Positions 34,196 through 43,319 of a stretch of 55,245 bases of DNA are shown in pieces; within the stretch, counting starts at the first letter, position 1; the number at the start of each line of letters is the position of its first letter. Below the pieces are notes generated by a model. It had not been told where the DNA came from. It made no database searches and worked only from the letters and a program-made list of their open reading frames with translations. The translations under genes were made by a program, and so were the position numbers. The stretch is from an uncultured Lachnospiraceae bacterium (lineage in GTDB: Bacteria; Bacillota; Clostridia; Lachnospirales; Lachnospiraceae), in contig CAMOIJ010000012.1 in NCBI GenBank assembly GCA_946615865.1, positions 1-55,245 of the forward strand. The letters are read 5' to 3'.

Positions 34196-34948
34196 ATGTA
34201 TAAGGAAGAAATCACACATTACAGCAATTGCCTGAGCAGAGATATGCACATCTGCATATACGGCCACGGCGGCGTGCCGTTTCTTGCGTTTCCGACTCAG
34301 GATTCGAAATGCCACAATTATGAAGAGTTCGGCATGATTAATGAACTGAGCGACTATCTGGAAGATGGCAAGATCCAGTATTTCGTGGTGGATACCATCG
34401 ACAAGGAAAGCTGGTCGGAGGGAGACTGGGACCTGGGACGCAGGGCCTGGAAGCAGGAACTGTATTTCCATTACATCGTTGATGAAGTGATGCCCATCAT
34501 ACTGGAGAGGACCGGCGGAAAGCTGCCAATGACTACAGGCTGCAGTCTTGGCGCGAACCATGCTGTGATCACGATGCTCAGAAGGCCTGATCTGTTCTCA
34601 GGATGCCTGGCTCTGTCCGGCGTCTATGACAGCAATGTCTTCTTCAAGGGCTGGATGAACGAGACGCTCTACGACAATTCTCCGGAGTGCTTTTTGCCCA
34701 ATATGTCTCCTGATCATCCCTATATCGACGAGTACAATCAGAAGCAGATCATCATCTGCGTAGGCCAGGGCGCCTGGGAAGAGGACGGCGTCCGTTCGCT
34801 TAGATATCTCGAGAGCGTTTTCCGCGAGAAGGGTATCGGCGCGTGGTGCGATTTCTGGGGCTATGACGTAAACCACGACTGGCCCTGGTGGTTCAAGCAG
34901 ATGCGCTACTTCATCCCGATCATCCTCGAGAGATGGGGCGTGCAGTAA
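34196..34948 (+). CDS. second esterase of the cluster (alpha/beta hydrolase)
   Basis: 250 cytosolic residues. The ICIYGHGGVPFLAFPTQDS start and the elbow TTGCSLGANHAVITML (Ser in GCSLGA) define a distinct putative-esterase subgroup; NHDWPWW near residue 230 supplies the catalytic histidine. It is only distantly similar to the divergent esterase at 33279, so this is not a recent duplication. GAAAGGAG precedes the ATG. It lies 86 bases upstream of the ATP-grasp gene on the same strand. Confidence 0.83.
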   Translation: MYKEEITHYSNCLSRDMHICIYGHGGVPFLAFPTQDSKCHNYEEFGMINELSDYLEDGKIQYFVVDTIDKESWSEGDWDLGRRAWKQELYFHYIVDEVMPIILERTGGKLPMTTGCSLGANHAVITMLRRPDLFSGCLALSGVYDSNVFFKGWMNETLYDNSPECFLPNMSPDHPYIDEYNQKQIIICVGQGAWEEDGVRSLRYLESVFREKGIGAWCDFWGYDVNHDWPWWFKQMRYFIPIILERWGVQ

Positions 34949-34990
34949 CCGCGGCGATGCAGGCGGAGCGCGTCTTCACGCGGCGCTGAG

Positions 34991-35008
34991 ATATTTTGGC
35001 CAAAATAT
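34991..35008. promoter_or_regulatory. perfect 18-bp palindrome before the ATP-grasp gene
   Basis: ATATTTTGGCCAAAATAT is fully self-complementary and sits 29 bases before the ATP-grasp ATG. It may be an operator or part of an internal promoter; there is no evidence beyond its symmetry. Confidence 0.45.
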
Positions 35009-35037
35009 AAATTCTATATAAGGAAGGTGCCACTATG

Positions 35038-36228
35038 AACTTTATTTTCATTTCGCCCAACTTCCCCCACACTTACTGGAACTTCTGCGACCGGCTCAAA
35101 AAGAACGGCGTGAATGTCCTGGGCATCGGCGACGCGCCGTATGACGGTCTGGAGGACGGACTCAAGGGTGCGCTGACGGAATACTACAAGGTCGATTCCC
35201 TCGAGAATTACGATCAGGTATTCAGGGCAGTCGCGTTCTTCTCATTTAAGTACGGAAAGATCGACTGGATCGAGTCCCTCAATGAGTACTGGCTGGAGCA
35301 GGACGCGCAGCTGCGCACGGACTTCAATGTGACGACCGGCATTCAGAGCGACCGCATCAGCTTTATCAAGGAGAAATCCCTGATGAAGAAGCTCTATCAG
35401 GACGCAGGCATCCCTACGGCCCGTCAGAGCAAAGTGACGACCCGCGAGGCCGCGCTCAAGTTTATCGACCAGATCGGGGGCTATCCCGTGATCGTCAAGC
35501 CTGACATCGGCGTCGGCGCGAACGACACCTGGAAACTGAATAATGACGAGCAGCTTAACAAATTCTATGACAATCTTCCGGGCGTTCCTTACGTTATGGA
35601 GGAGTTCATTGTCGGCGACCTGATCTCCTACGAGGCGATCCTGAATTCTAAGTTCGAGCCTCTGTTTGAGAATATGACCACATGGCCCACTCCGATCATG
35701 GAGATCGTAAACGACGACCTGAACCTCAAATACTACACAAATCCGGACGTGCCTGAAAAGCTCCGCGAGATCGGCCGCAGGACTTCTAAGGAGTTTGGCG
35801 TCGACCGCCGTTTCGTCCATCTGGAGTTCTTCCGCCTGACCAAAGCCCGCAAGGGTCTTGGAAAGAAGGGCGAATATGCCGGCCTTGAAGTAAACATGCG
35901 CCCGCCGGGAGGATATACGCCCGACATGATGAACTTTGCTCACTCTACAGATGTCTACCAGATCTACGCGGATATGGTGGCTTTCGATGAGAGACATCTG
36001 CCCGAGTCCGACGACAAGTATTATTGTGTCTACGCGGGAAGAAAAGACGGGCATGATTACGTTCACACCCATGAGGAGATCATGGCAAAATACGGACCGG
36101 CGATGGTCATGCAGGAGGAAATGCCGCCTGTAAACTGGCCGCAGATGGGCCGTGTCATGTACACTGTCAAACTTAAAACTCTCAAGGAAGTAAACGAGTT
36201 CATCAGTTTCGTACATGACGAGAAGTGA
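35038..36228 (+). CDS. ATP-grasp carboxylate-amine/thiol ligase
   Basis: 397 residues, cytosolic. The start is ATG 35035, with AAGGAAG before it; the sequence opens NFIFISPNFPHTYWNFCDRL. SDRISFIKEKSLMKKLYQDA and GIPTARQSKV precede the ATP-grasp core, where GGYPVIVKPDIGVGANDTWK is the lysine-bearing strand, VMEEFIVGDLISYEAI the hinge Glu region and GLEVNMRPPGG the metal-binding Glu/Asn loop. Such enzymes join a carboxylate, through an acyl phosphate, to an amine, thiol or other nucleophile. With two esterases in the cluster, a small conjugated metabolite is the likely product (inference). Confidence 0.87.
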   Translation, partial: NFIFISPNFPHTYWNFCDRLKKNGVNVLGIGDAPYDGLEDGLKGALTEYYKVDSLENYDQVFRAVAFFSFKYGKIDWIESLNEYWLEQDAQLRTDFNVTTGIQSDRISFIKEKSLMKKLYQDAGIPTARQSKVTTREAALKFIDQIGGYPVIVKPDIGVGANDTWKLNNDEQLNKFYDNLPGVPYVMEEFIVGDLISYEAILNSKFEPLFENMTTWPTPIMEIVNDDLNLKYYTNPDVPEKLREIGRRTSKEFGVDRRFVHLEFFRLTKARKGLGKKGEYAGLEVNMRPPGGYTPDMMNFAHSTDVYQIYADMVAFDERHLPESDDKYYCVYAGRKDGHDYVHTHEEIMAKYGPAMVMQEEMPPVNWPQMGRVMYTVKLKTLKEVNEFISFVHDEK

Positions 36229-36257
36229 TGATCACAAGATAAGGAGCTCTGATCGAT

Positions 36258-36884
36258 ATGGATCTCAACAAATTTATGCAGGCATTCGGTCTGCTGTTCG
36301 TAGCCATCGGCACTGTGGTCGGTTTAGGATTCGCGGTTTCCGGCGTTGTGGCGGGCATGGGGTCCCTGGTTTTTATGGGAGTATGTTTTCTCGTGCTTTT
36401 CTGCGGGATCGGCGGCTTCTTCGCGTGGACCGGTATTAATAATATGAACCGGGAGCGGAAGATCAATGAGAAGGGCTACGCCGTGATGGGCAAGATCTTC
36501 GACTATGTGCCGGATAATCAGATGACTTTAAACGGGCAGCCGACGCTCTCCCTGATCGTGCGTTACAAGGAGGACGGGATCATCAAACAGGCTGTTGTCC
36601 GGACCGGCCAGGTCGATACTGCAGCTTTCCCCAGAGGAGCGACTGTAACGATCAGTCTTTTTGAAGGGGAAGCCGCGCTGGTACCCGGAAGTGTATCAGA
36701 TGTCCGGCTTCCGGATGAGGAGAATCTTCTTAACCCGGATATCGATCCGGAGAAGATCCATTCTTCGATCGGAGCTTCATGCCCTTCCTGCGGAGCGATG
36801 CTGATGGTCCCCGTCGGAATGTCGGCGATCTGCCCCTATTGCGGCAGGAAAGTAAAGGCAGACGAAAGCGGATCTGTCCGATAA
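36258..36884 (+). CDS. membrane protein with DUF3592-like domain and C-terminal zinc ribbon
   Basis: 208 residues. Two N-terminal spans (about 8-34 and 37-60) are followed by a beta domain with a GKIFDYVPDNQMTLNGQPTL pattern similar to DUF3592 (a variant SH3-like/OB membrane-associated fold). A C-terminal zinc ribbon with CPSCG and CPYCG completes it. Function unknown. AAGGAG is 11 bases before the ATG. It may be transcribed with the ATP-grasp gene (29-base gap), but this need not mean shared function. The terminator is at 36897. Confidence 0.75.
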   Translation: MDLNKFMQAFGLLFVAIGTVVGLGFAVSGVVAGMGSLVFMGVCFLVLFCGIGGFFAWTGINNMNRERKINEKGYAVMGKIFDYVPDNQMTLNGQPTLSLIVRYKEDGIIKQAVVRTGQVDTAAFPRGATVTISLFEGEAALVPGSVSDVRLPDEENLLNPDIDPEKIHSSIGASCPSCGAMLMVPVGMSAICPYCGRKVKADESGSVR

Positions 36885-36896
36885 GCCAATTAAACG

Positions 36897-36937
36897 AAAA
36901 AGAGTCGTACAGCATGCCTGCAGTACGACTCTTTTTT
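36897..36937. terminator. bidirectional terminator
   Basis: AAAAAGAGTCGTAC (36897-36910) pairs with GTACGACTCTTTTT (36923-36936) around a 12-base loop, between convergent genes. Confidence 0.93.
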
Positions 36938-36969
36938 GTTTCATTATGGACGCGCGAAGAAGTGCGGTG

Positions 36970-37803
36970 TCACTCGTTTGAGTTAGCAGCTATATAGTCG
37001 CGCGCATGACCGAGAATGTTGCGCAGCTCCCGCAGAACGCCGTTCTTGGCATAGGAGCGCTCTACCAGGTCGGCGGCTTCCTTGAGTTCCTGCCTTGCAT
37101 TTGCGACAGTGGCGGCAATGCCGGTCTCCTTAAAAGCGGAGAGGTCGTTCAGGTTGTCGCCAAAGTAGACGGTCTCCTCTTTTTTGATCCCGAGATACTC
37201 CTGGAGAAGCGCATAGGCCTCGCCCTTGCCGGCTTCACGGGGCGTGATATCCAGCCACCATGCGCCGGAGATGGTCATGGAGAGGTGGGCAAAGCGGGGA
37301 TCCTTGCGGATCTGCTCTGTGGAAGTCTCGATGGAAGTGGGGTGGTAGATCGCGAACTTCGTGACCTTGTCAAAAGGCAGCTTCGTTACATCATCGACAT
37401 TCTCGATGTCGTAGTGATAATTGTCGCGCATCAGAAGAAAGAGCTGACTGTCATCGCCCGCGTCCGTGTAGCAGGTACCGGGCGTTTCCATAACGAAACT
37501 GGCTCCTTCGATCCGGCGGATCGCCTCGATGATGGGGAGGATGATATCCTGCTCGAGATGCCAGCTGTGGAGAAGTCTCTCTTTGGTGCGGACTACCGTG
37601 CCGTTCCCTGAGATAAAGAAAATATCGTCGGCTACCGGCCTGAATAGGTCCAGCATGCTGGCGTACTGTCTGCCGCTGCAGGCGCAGAAACGGATACCGA
37701 CCTTCTTCAGCTCTTCGATAACTTCAAAATACTCGGGGCTGATCTCGTGAGATCCTTCCTTTACAAGTGTACCGTCGATGTCGCTTGCGATTAATTTGAT
37801 CAT
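36970..37803 (-). CDS. Cof-type HAD hydrolase
   Basis: 277-residue sugar- or flavin-phosphate phosphatase of the haloacid dehalogenase superfamily, Cof/IIB cap type. IASDIDGTLVKEG holds the nucleophile and acid/base Asp pair, FCACSGRQYASM is motif II, and GKGEAYALLQEYLGI then VYFGDNLNDLSAF carry the lysine and metal-binding aspartates. The start is ATG 37803 (MIKLIASDIDG); an in-frame GTG 27 bases upstream is less likely. The substrate cannot be read. Confidence 0.9.
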   Translation of the reverse strand: MIKLIASDIDGTLVKEGSHEISPEYFEVIEELKKVGIRFCACSGRQYASMLDLFRPVADDIFFISGNGTVVRTKERLLHSWHLEQDIILPIIEAIRRIEGASFVMETPGTCYTDAGDDSQLFLLMRDNYHYDIENVDDVTKLPFDKVTKFAIYHPTSIETSTEQIRKDPRFAHLSMTISGAWWLDITPREAGKGEAYALLQEYLGIKKEETVYFGDNLNDLSAFKETGIAATVANARQELKEAADLVERSYAKNGVLRELRNILGHARDYIAANSNE

Positions 37804-38017
37804 AATCTTTTTCTTTCTCAGATTTCTCACTGCTAAGCCGGTCTTTTCATACAGAACGGCAGGTCAATAACTTCTTTACATAGCGCAATTATACATAAAA
37901 ATGAACAAAAAAGAAATAATGTAATAAGGTGAGAGGATTTTCGTCTTATTGAGCGTAAATACCAATGAAATATCGAACAGATAACTGAACAACCATTATT
38001 CAGGAGGTATACTTATT

Positions 38018-38578
38018 ATGAGTGATAAAAATATAGTGATCGCTGTTTTGGCAGGTTCGATGCTCGCTCTGGCAGCATGCGGCGGTATTAATTCCATAAA
38101 GACCGGAGGCACAGAAGAGACTGCAGTTCAGAGCACAGTGGAAATGCCTAATCCCTGGAGCGAGACAGCAGACCTTGACGAAGCGGAGAAAGCGACGGGG
38201 GTAGATTTTGACCCGCCTGTAGACAATTCTCTTCCGGAAGGGTATGAGTTTGTGACATACCGCTACACGGATAAACTGCTCGAGGCAGTTTATAAAAAGG
38301 GAGACGATGAGATCGTGATCCGCGTGTCCACACAGGTGAGCGGAATAGAACTGAATGGCGACTACAACAAGTACAGCAAGGAGTGGGAAGAGAACTTCAA
38401 GGGTCTCACAGTCAATTGCAAGGGCGACGGCACCCTGATCAACTGCGCGAACGCGGATGTTGAGACAACGCATTTTGCGGTTCTCATTAACCCCGGACAG
38501 GAAGGCAAAGGCCTGACAGCGGATGAGCTTAAGAGCATTTTCATGGGAATGCAGGCAGGCCCGCTTGAGACGAAATAA
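38018..38578 (+). CDS. uncharacterised lipoprotein
   Basis: 186 residues with lipoprotein signal and lipobox ALAAC (Cys21). After a short linker there is a domain with ATGVDFDPPVDNSLPEGYEF, a pattern seen in small beta-domain lipoproteins where an N-terminal strand precedes a P-x-G turn. No catalytic motif is visible. AGGAGG is 9 bases before the ATG. It is followed 68 bases later by the small membrane protein, likely in the same transcript. Base composition and style resemble the lipoprotein at 7219, but the sequences are not clearly related. Confidence 0.72.
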   Translation: MSDKNIVIAVLAGSMLALAACGGINSIKTGGTEETAVQSTVEMPNPWSETADLDEAEKATGVDFDPPVDNSLPEGYEFVTYRYTDKLLEAVYKKGDDEIVIRVSTQVSGIELNGDYNKYSKEWEENFKGLTVNCKGDGTLINCANADVETTHFAVLINPGQEGKGLTADELKSIFMGMQAGPLETK

Positions 38579-38646
38579 AGCGTTATAAATATTCTGAACA
38601 GGAATCTCTGCAGCTTTTAGGACAACCGGAAAGGAGGCTGAAAATT

Positions 38647-38922
38647 ATGATCAGAAATCTTGGATATCTCGCGGCAGGTGTCGCGGTGGGGCTTGTGGTC
38701 ACGGGACTGATCGTGAACAAGGAGATCCGTGATCAGAAGGAGAGAGAAGAAGTAATCGAGGACGGCCTTTTTGCGGAAGTACAGGGAAATACTGTACGAC
38801 TCTACAAAGTGGAGGACGGCCGCTTCTGCGGATACCACAAGACCCGGGAGTTCGAAAGCCAGGAAAAGGCTGTCGAGTGGGTCATGAAAGAGACGAATGC
38901 AAAGCTGCAGTTCATGCAGTGA
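38647..38922 (+). CDS. small single-span membrane protein
   Basis: 91 residues. The N-terminal span is about 4-22 (YLAAGVAVGLVVTGLIV), followed by charged residues and a small C-terminal domain with TVRLYKVEDGRFCGYHKT. Family and function are unknown. GGAAAGGAGG precedes the ATG. It is the last gene before the terminator at 38971. Confidence 0.65.
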   Translation: MIRNLGYLAAGVAVGLVVTGLIVNKEIRDQKEREEVIEDGLFAEVQGNTVRLYKVEDGRFCGYHKTREFESQEKAVEWVMKETNAKLQFMQ

Positions 38923-38970
38923 CCGGAACCGGATAAGCGTTACATTGTTATTCCTGCGGGAAGCATTATC

Positions 38971-38998
38971 AGACGTCACATCAGTGACGTCTTTTTTT
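38971..38998 (+). terminator. intrinsic terminator
   Basis: A perfect 9-bp stem, AGACGTCAC/GTGACGTCT (38971-38979 with 38984-38992), with a 4-base loop, followed by a T-run. Confidence 0.93.
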
Positions 38999-39135
38999 AT
39001 GCAAAATACAGGCAAATAATGAATAAAAATCTGCCAAAACGCATAAAAAATGAAATATCGATAATATTATGGTAAAAATATACGTAAATCGGCAGACTGC
39101 ACGGGCTGAATCAGTGCAGTTTAGCCAATTAATGT

Positions 39136-39164
39136 TTGACCAATACAACGTGTGTGAGTATAAT
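39136..39164 (+). promoter_or_regulatory. strong promoter of the DUF3798 transporter operon
   Basis: TTGACC (39136-39141), a 17-base spacer and TATAAT (39159-39164), the best promoter in the window. Just upstream, CTGCAC/GTGCAG arms (about 39096-39119) could form an operator or hairpin. Confidence 0.75.
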
Positions 39165-39180
39165 GATTCTAATGATTCTA
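39163..39180. repeat. tandem 9-bp repeat at the transcription start region
   Basis: ATGATTCTA occurs twice in tandem (39163-39171 and 39172-39180), followed by ATGTCATTATTC. It overlaps the -10 end and the likely start site, so it could bind a regulator. Confidence 0.5.
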
Positions 39181-39208
39181 ATGTCATTATTCTTTTAAGG
39201 AGGGAGTT

Positions 39209-40483
39209 ATGAAAAAGAAACTGATGAGCATCTTTCTCGGAGCAGTGATGGCTGTTACGCTGGCAGCATGCGGCGGCAGCACCGGAGCTACGATCGAGAA
39301 CACCGAGTCAAAGGAAGAGACGGCAGAGGCTGAGGCTCCTGCAGAGACAGCAGAGGCAGAGGCAGCTGGTGAAGATTTCCACATCGGTATCGTTACCGGT
39401 TCCGTTTCCCAGTCCGAGGACGACAGGCGCGGAGCGGAAGCTTTCCAGGCGAAATACGGCGAAGAGAACGTAATCCTTGCGATCTATCCCGACAACTTCA
39501 CTGAGGAGCAGGAGACCACGATCCAGACTATCGTCAACCTTTCCGATGATCCGGCTATGAAGGCGATCATTGTTAACCAGGCAGTGCCCGGAACAACTGA
39601 AGCTTTCCGCCGAATCAAGGAGAAGAGACCTGACATCATCTGCATCGCAGGTGAGTCCCACGAGGATCTTCCCGAGATCGGTTCTGCAGCAGACCTCGTT
39701 GTCAACAACGACTTCGTAGCACGTGGATATCTGATGATCCGCACCGCTCACGAGCTCGGCTGCGATACATTCGTACACATTTCCTTCCCTCGTCACATGT
39801 CCTATGAGACCATGAGCCGCCGTGTCGCGATCATGAAAGAGGCATGCAACGAGTTCGGTATGAAGTTCGAGATGGAGACTGCTCCCGACCCGACTACCGA
39901 TGTCGGCGTCCCCGGAGCGCAGGCTTACATCCTTGAGCATGTTCCGGAGTGGATCGAGAAGTACGGCACGAACTCCGCTTACTTCTGCACCAACGACGCT
40001 CACACAGAGCCCCTGCTGAAGATGCTCCTTGAGCATGGCGGATACTTCATCGAAGCTGACCTTCCGTCTCCTCTGATGGGCTATCCCGGAGCACTCGGAA
40101 TCGACCTGACTGCTGAGGCAGGCGACTTCGAGAAGATCCTTGCAAAGGTTGAGGCAGCAGTCGTTGAGAAGGGCGGCGCAGGCAGATTCGGTACATGGGC
40201 ATATTCCTATGGCTACACCGTTTCCGCAGGTCTTGCTGAGCATGCAAGAAACGTCATCCTTGGAACCAGCGAACTGAATGATATCGATGCCATCTCCGCA
40301 GCTTACGGCGTATTCTCACCCGGCGCAGAGTGGAACGGCTCCAATTACACCAACGTAGATACCGGCGTTAAGTCTGACAACGTATTCCTGATCTATCAGG
40401 ATACCTATATCATGGGCGATCCCGGACACTACATGGAGTCCACCAAGGTCGAAGTTCCCGAGAAGTATTTCACTGTTAAGTGA
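39209..40483 (+). CDS. DUF3798 ABC transporter substrate-binding lipoprotein
   Basis: 424 residues. Signal and lipobox TLAAC (Cys21), an Ala/Glu/Thr-rich linker to about residue 55, then the DUF3798 body starting FHIGIVTGSVSQSEDDRRGA, which looks like a type-1 periplasmic-binding fold similar to sugar receptors. The ligand is not known for this family. AGGAGGG precedes the ATG. It is the first gene of a five-gene importer operon. The stem-loop at 40547, between it and the ATPase gene, probably gives excess receptor over the membrane complex (inference). Confidence 0.88.
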   Translation: MKKKLMSIFLGAVMAVTLAACGGSTGATIENTESKEETAEAEAPAETAEAEAAGEDFHIGIVTGSVSQSEDDRRGAEAFQAKYGEENVILAIYPDNFTEEQETTIQTIVNLSDDPAMKAIIVNQAVPGTTEAFRRIKEKRPDIICIAGESHEDLPEIGSAADLVVNNDFVARGYLMIRTAHELGCDTFVHISFPRHMSYETMSRRVAIMKEACNEFGMKFEMETAPDPTTDVGVPGAQAYILEHVPEWIEKYGTNSAYFCTNDAHTEPLLKMLLEHGGYFIEADLPSPLMGYPGALGIDLTAEAGDFEKILAKVEAAVVEKGGAGRFGTWAYSYGYTVSAGLAEHARNVILGTSELNDIDAISAAYGVFSPGAEWNGSNYTNVDTGVKSDNVFLIYQDTYIMGDPGHYMESTKVEVPEKYFTVK

Positions 40484-40546
40484 TAGGAATTTCGGGCGGC
40501 TTTCATGAACTGGCACTGAAGCGTGTCGGAACTGAATGAATCAGTC

Positions 40547-40585
40547 AGATGAGGAGGAGCCCTTGTTCCTCCTCATCTTGTTTGT
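40547..40585 (+). terminator. internal stem-loop/partial terminator between receptor and ATPase genes
   Basis: AGATGAGGAGGA (40547-40558) pairs perfectly with TCCTCCTCATCT (40567-40578), followed by TGTTTGTT. The T-run is imperfect, so partial termination or 3'-end protection of the receptor mRNA is likely. Confidence 0.75.
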
Positions 40586-40665
40586 TGTTCAGAGCAGGGT
40601 TGGACCGGCCTTGAGCACCAACACATATTTAGAAACTGTCAACATGTAGTTAGGAAGGCATTGGA

Positions 40666-42258
40666 ATGAACAATGAAAAAGCGCCGCTTCTTGAGATGCG
40701 GAATATCAAAAAGGACTTTTTTGGCAACCAGGTGCTGACAGACATTAACTTGAAACTGAATGAGGGCGATGTCCTCGGTCTGTGCGGCGAGAATGGCGCA
40801 GGAAAGTCAACGCTGATGAAGATCCTCTTCGGTGCTTCGGATATCACTTCGACGGGCGGCTACGGCGGCGATATCCTGATCGACGGACAGAAGGTCTCTT
40901 TTGCTTCTCCCTTTGAGGCTATCGCAGCGGGCATCGGTATGGTGCATCAGGAATTCTCCCTGATCCCCGGATTTGACGCTACCGAGAATATCCTGCTTAA
41001 CCGGGAACCCAAGAAGGGTAATGTCGTCTCAGAAGTGTTCGGGGACAGACTCGATACCTTAGACCGCGGGGAAATGGACGACAGAGCGAGGGCAGCGATC
41101 GAAAAGATGGGTGTCTCGATCGATCAGCACATGATGATCAACAGCATGCCTGTCGGTCACAAACAGTTTACTGAGATCGCGAGAGAACTCTCCAAGGAGC
41201 AGCTCCGGATCTTGATCCTCGATGAACCCACCGCGGTTCTGACCGAGAAAGAGGCAGAGGCGCTTCTGGACTCGATCCGCGGTATGTCCGCAAGAGGGAT
41301 CACAGTCATCTTCATCACACACCGCCTGCACGAGATCCTGTCTGTGTGCAATAAAGTCGCTGTAATGCGTGACGGTGTCCTGGTTCAGGAAGTTCCTGCC
41401 AGTGAGACAAGCGTAGAGCAGATCACGCACTGGATGGTCGGCCGCGACGTGAAAGGCGGCGGAGCGAGTATCTCCACACGGAATTTTGACGATGCGAAGA
41501 CCATTCTCAAGATAGAGAAACTCTGGGTGGATATGCCCGGAGAGACAGTGCGCAATGTCAACCTGGAAGTAAAGGAAGGGGAGATCCTCGGTATCGGAGG
41601 ACTCGCCGGCCAGGGCAAACTGGGAATTCCGAACGGCGTGATGGGACTCTATGAAGCCGGAGGCAAGGTGACTTTCGAAGGTGGTGAGATCCCTTTGAAC
41701 AATCCCAGAAAGTGCCTTGATTCATCCTTTGCCTTTGTTTCTGAAGACAGAAGAGGTGTCGGACTTCTGCTCGACGAATCTCTGGAGTGGAACGTCGCGT
41801 TCCCTGCTATGCAGATCCAGAATAAGTTCCTTAAGAATTATCTGGGCGGGCTGATCAAGTGGAGAGATGAGAAGGCGATCCGTGAGATAACCGAGAAGTA
41901 TATCGATGAGCTGAAGATCAAGTGCACGAGTTCCAAGCAGAACGCAAGAGAATTGTCAGGCGGCAATCAGCAGAAGATCTGCCTTGCCAAGGCATTCGCG
42001 CTGGAGCCAAAGGTGCTCTTTGTATCGGAACCTACCCGCGGAATCGATGTGGGTGCCAAGGCACTGGTTCTTGACGCCCTCAAGAAATTCAACCGCGAGA
42101 ACGGCGTAACGGTAATCATGATCTCCTCCGAGCTGGAGGAACTTCGCCAGACCTGTGACCGTATTGCTATCGTCTCCGGCGGCAGGATCTCGGGAATCCT
42201 TCCCGCATCCTCCTCCGTGGAAGATCTCGGCGCAATGATGCTTAGCAACGTTATTTAA
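40666..42258 (+). CDS. sugar-type ABC transporter ATPase with two NBDs
   Basis: 530 residues, RbsA/MglA-like double ATPase. The first NBD has Walker A GENGAGKST and Walker B LILDEPTAVLTEKEA. The second has the degenerate P-loop GLAGQGKLG usual in this family, signature LSGGNQQK and VLFVSEPTRGIDVGAK (Ser-Glu in place of the usual Asp-Glu). The signature of the first half is also degenerate (RELSKEQL). It powers the two permeases downstream, and its substrate follows that of the DUF3798 receptor. Confidence 0.92.
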   Translation: MNNEKAPLLEMRNIKKDFFGNQVLTDINLKLNEGDVLGLCGENGAGKSTLMKILFGASDITSTGGYGGDILIDGQKVSFASPFEAIAAGIGMVHQEFSLIPGFDATENILLNREPKKGNVVSEVFGDRLDTLDRGEMDDRARAAIEKMGVSIDQHMMINSMPVGHKQFTEIARELSKEQLRILILDEPTAVLTEKEAEALLDSIRGMSARGITVIFITHRLHEILSVCNKVAVMRDGVLVQEVPASETSVEQITHWMVGRDVKGGGASISTRNFDDAKTILKIEKLWVDMPGETVRNVNLEVKEGEILGIGGLAGQGKLGIPNGVMGLYEAGGKVTFEGGEIPLNNPRKCLDSSFAFVSEDRRGVGLLLDESLEWNVAFPAMQIQNKFLKNYLGGLIKWRDEKAIREITEKYIDELKIKCTSSKQNARELSGGNQQKICLAKAFALEPKVLFVSEPTRGIDVGAKALVLDALKKFNRENGVTVIMISSELEELRQTCDRIAIVSGGRISGILPASSSVEDLGAMMLSNVI

Positions 42259-42272
42259 GAAAGGAGGAAGAG

Positions 42273-43319
42273 ATGACAACTCAAAAGGTTAAAGCCGCAC
42301 TTAAGAATTTCGGCCTTCCGCGTTTGATCATCGCAGGATTCCTGCTCCTCCTGCTGATCATGGCTCCGTTTGTCGGGGCGGATCTGCCGACGCAGATCTC
42401 CAATATCATCAACCGTTTCAGCTGGAACGGTATTCTCGTACTTGCAATGGTACCTATGGTCCATTCGGGCTGCGGACTGAATTTCGGCCTTCCGCTGGGT
42501 ATTATTTCCGGCCTTCTCGGCGCCACGCTCTCCATTGAGTTTGGCTTTACGGGACCGCTTTCATTCCTGGCCGCGATCCTGATCGCGACTCCCTTCGCGC
42601 TGATCCTCGGCACGCTGTACGGCTGGCTCCTCAACAAGATCAAGGGCGGAGAGATGATGATCGCGACTTACGTCGGTTTCTCATCGGTATCCTTCATGTG
42701 CATGATGTGGCTGATCCTGCCTTACCACAGCCCGAATATGGTCTGGGGTCTGTCCGGCAAGGGACTTCGTACAACGATCTCCCTGGAAGGCTACTATATC
42801 GGCGCGCTCGCCAATTTCCTGCAGATCAATATCGGATCGATCTCGATCCCGACCGGAACGCTTCTGTTTTTTGCCCTGCTGGCATTCTGCATTTGGGCGT
42901 TCCTGCACACCAAGACCGGTACAGCTATGACGGCTGTCGGTTCAAACCCTGCTTTCGCAAAAGCGGCAGGAATCAATGTAGACAAGATCCGCATGCTGTC
43001 GGTCATCATGTCTACATGGCTGGCGGCTATCGGAATTCTGGTCTATGAACAGGGCTTCGGTTTCATCCAGCTGTATATGGCGCCTTTCTACATGGCGCTG
43101 CCCGCGGTCTCCGCGATCCTGATCGGCGGAGCTTCGGTCAACAAGGCAACGATCATGAACGTCATTGTCGGTACGATCCTTTTCCAGGGTATCGTCACGA
43201 TGACACCTACCGTCATGAACAACATGATCCACATGGATATGTCGGAAGTTATCCGAATCATCGCCTCCATGGGCATGATCCTGTTCGCACTGACAAGAAA
43301 GACGGAGGGGTCCAAATGA
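42273..43319 (+). CDS. ABC transporter permease, BPD_transp_2 type (first)
   Basis: 348 residues with about eight to ten spans. It carries the sugar/branched-chain permease motif, with the cytoplasmic AVGSNPAFAKAAGINVDKIR loop that contacts the ATPase and the ILIGGASVNKATI segment. AGGAGG precedes the ATG, 14 bases after the ATPase gene. The stop overlaps the next start by 4 bases. Confidence 0.9.
   Translation: MTTQKVKAALKNFGLPRLIIAGFLLLLLIMAPFVGADLPTQISNIINRFSWNGILVLAMVPMVHSGCGLNFGLPLGIISGLLGATLSIEFGFTGPLSFLAAILIATPFALILGTLYGWLLNKIKGGEMMIATYVGFSSVSFMCMMWLILPYHSPNMVWGLSGKGLRTTISLEGYYIGALANFLQINIGSISIPTGTLLFFALLAFCIWAFLHTKTGTAMTAVGSNPAFAKAAGINVDKIRMLSVIMSTWLAAIGILVYEQGFGFIQLYMAPFYMALPAVSAILIGGASVNKATIMNVIVGTILFQGIVTMTPTVMNNMIHMDMSEVIRIIASMGMILFALTRKTEGSK

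Noticed and set aside
35242-36216. 324-codon open frame antisense to the ATP-grasp gene
   Set aside because: Shadow of the ligase gene; no start signal.
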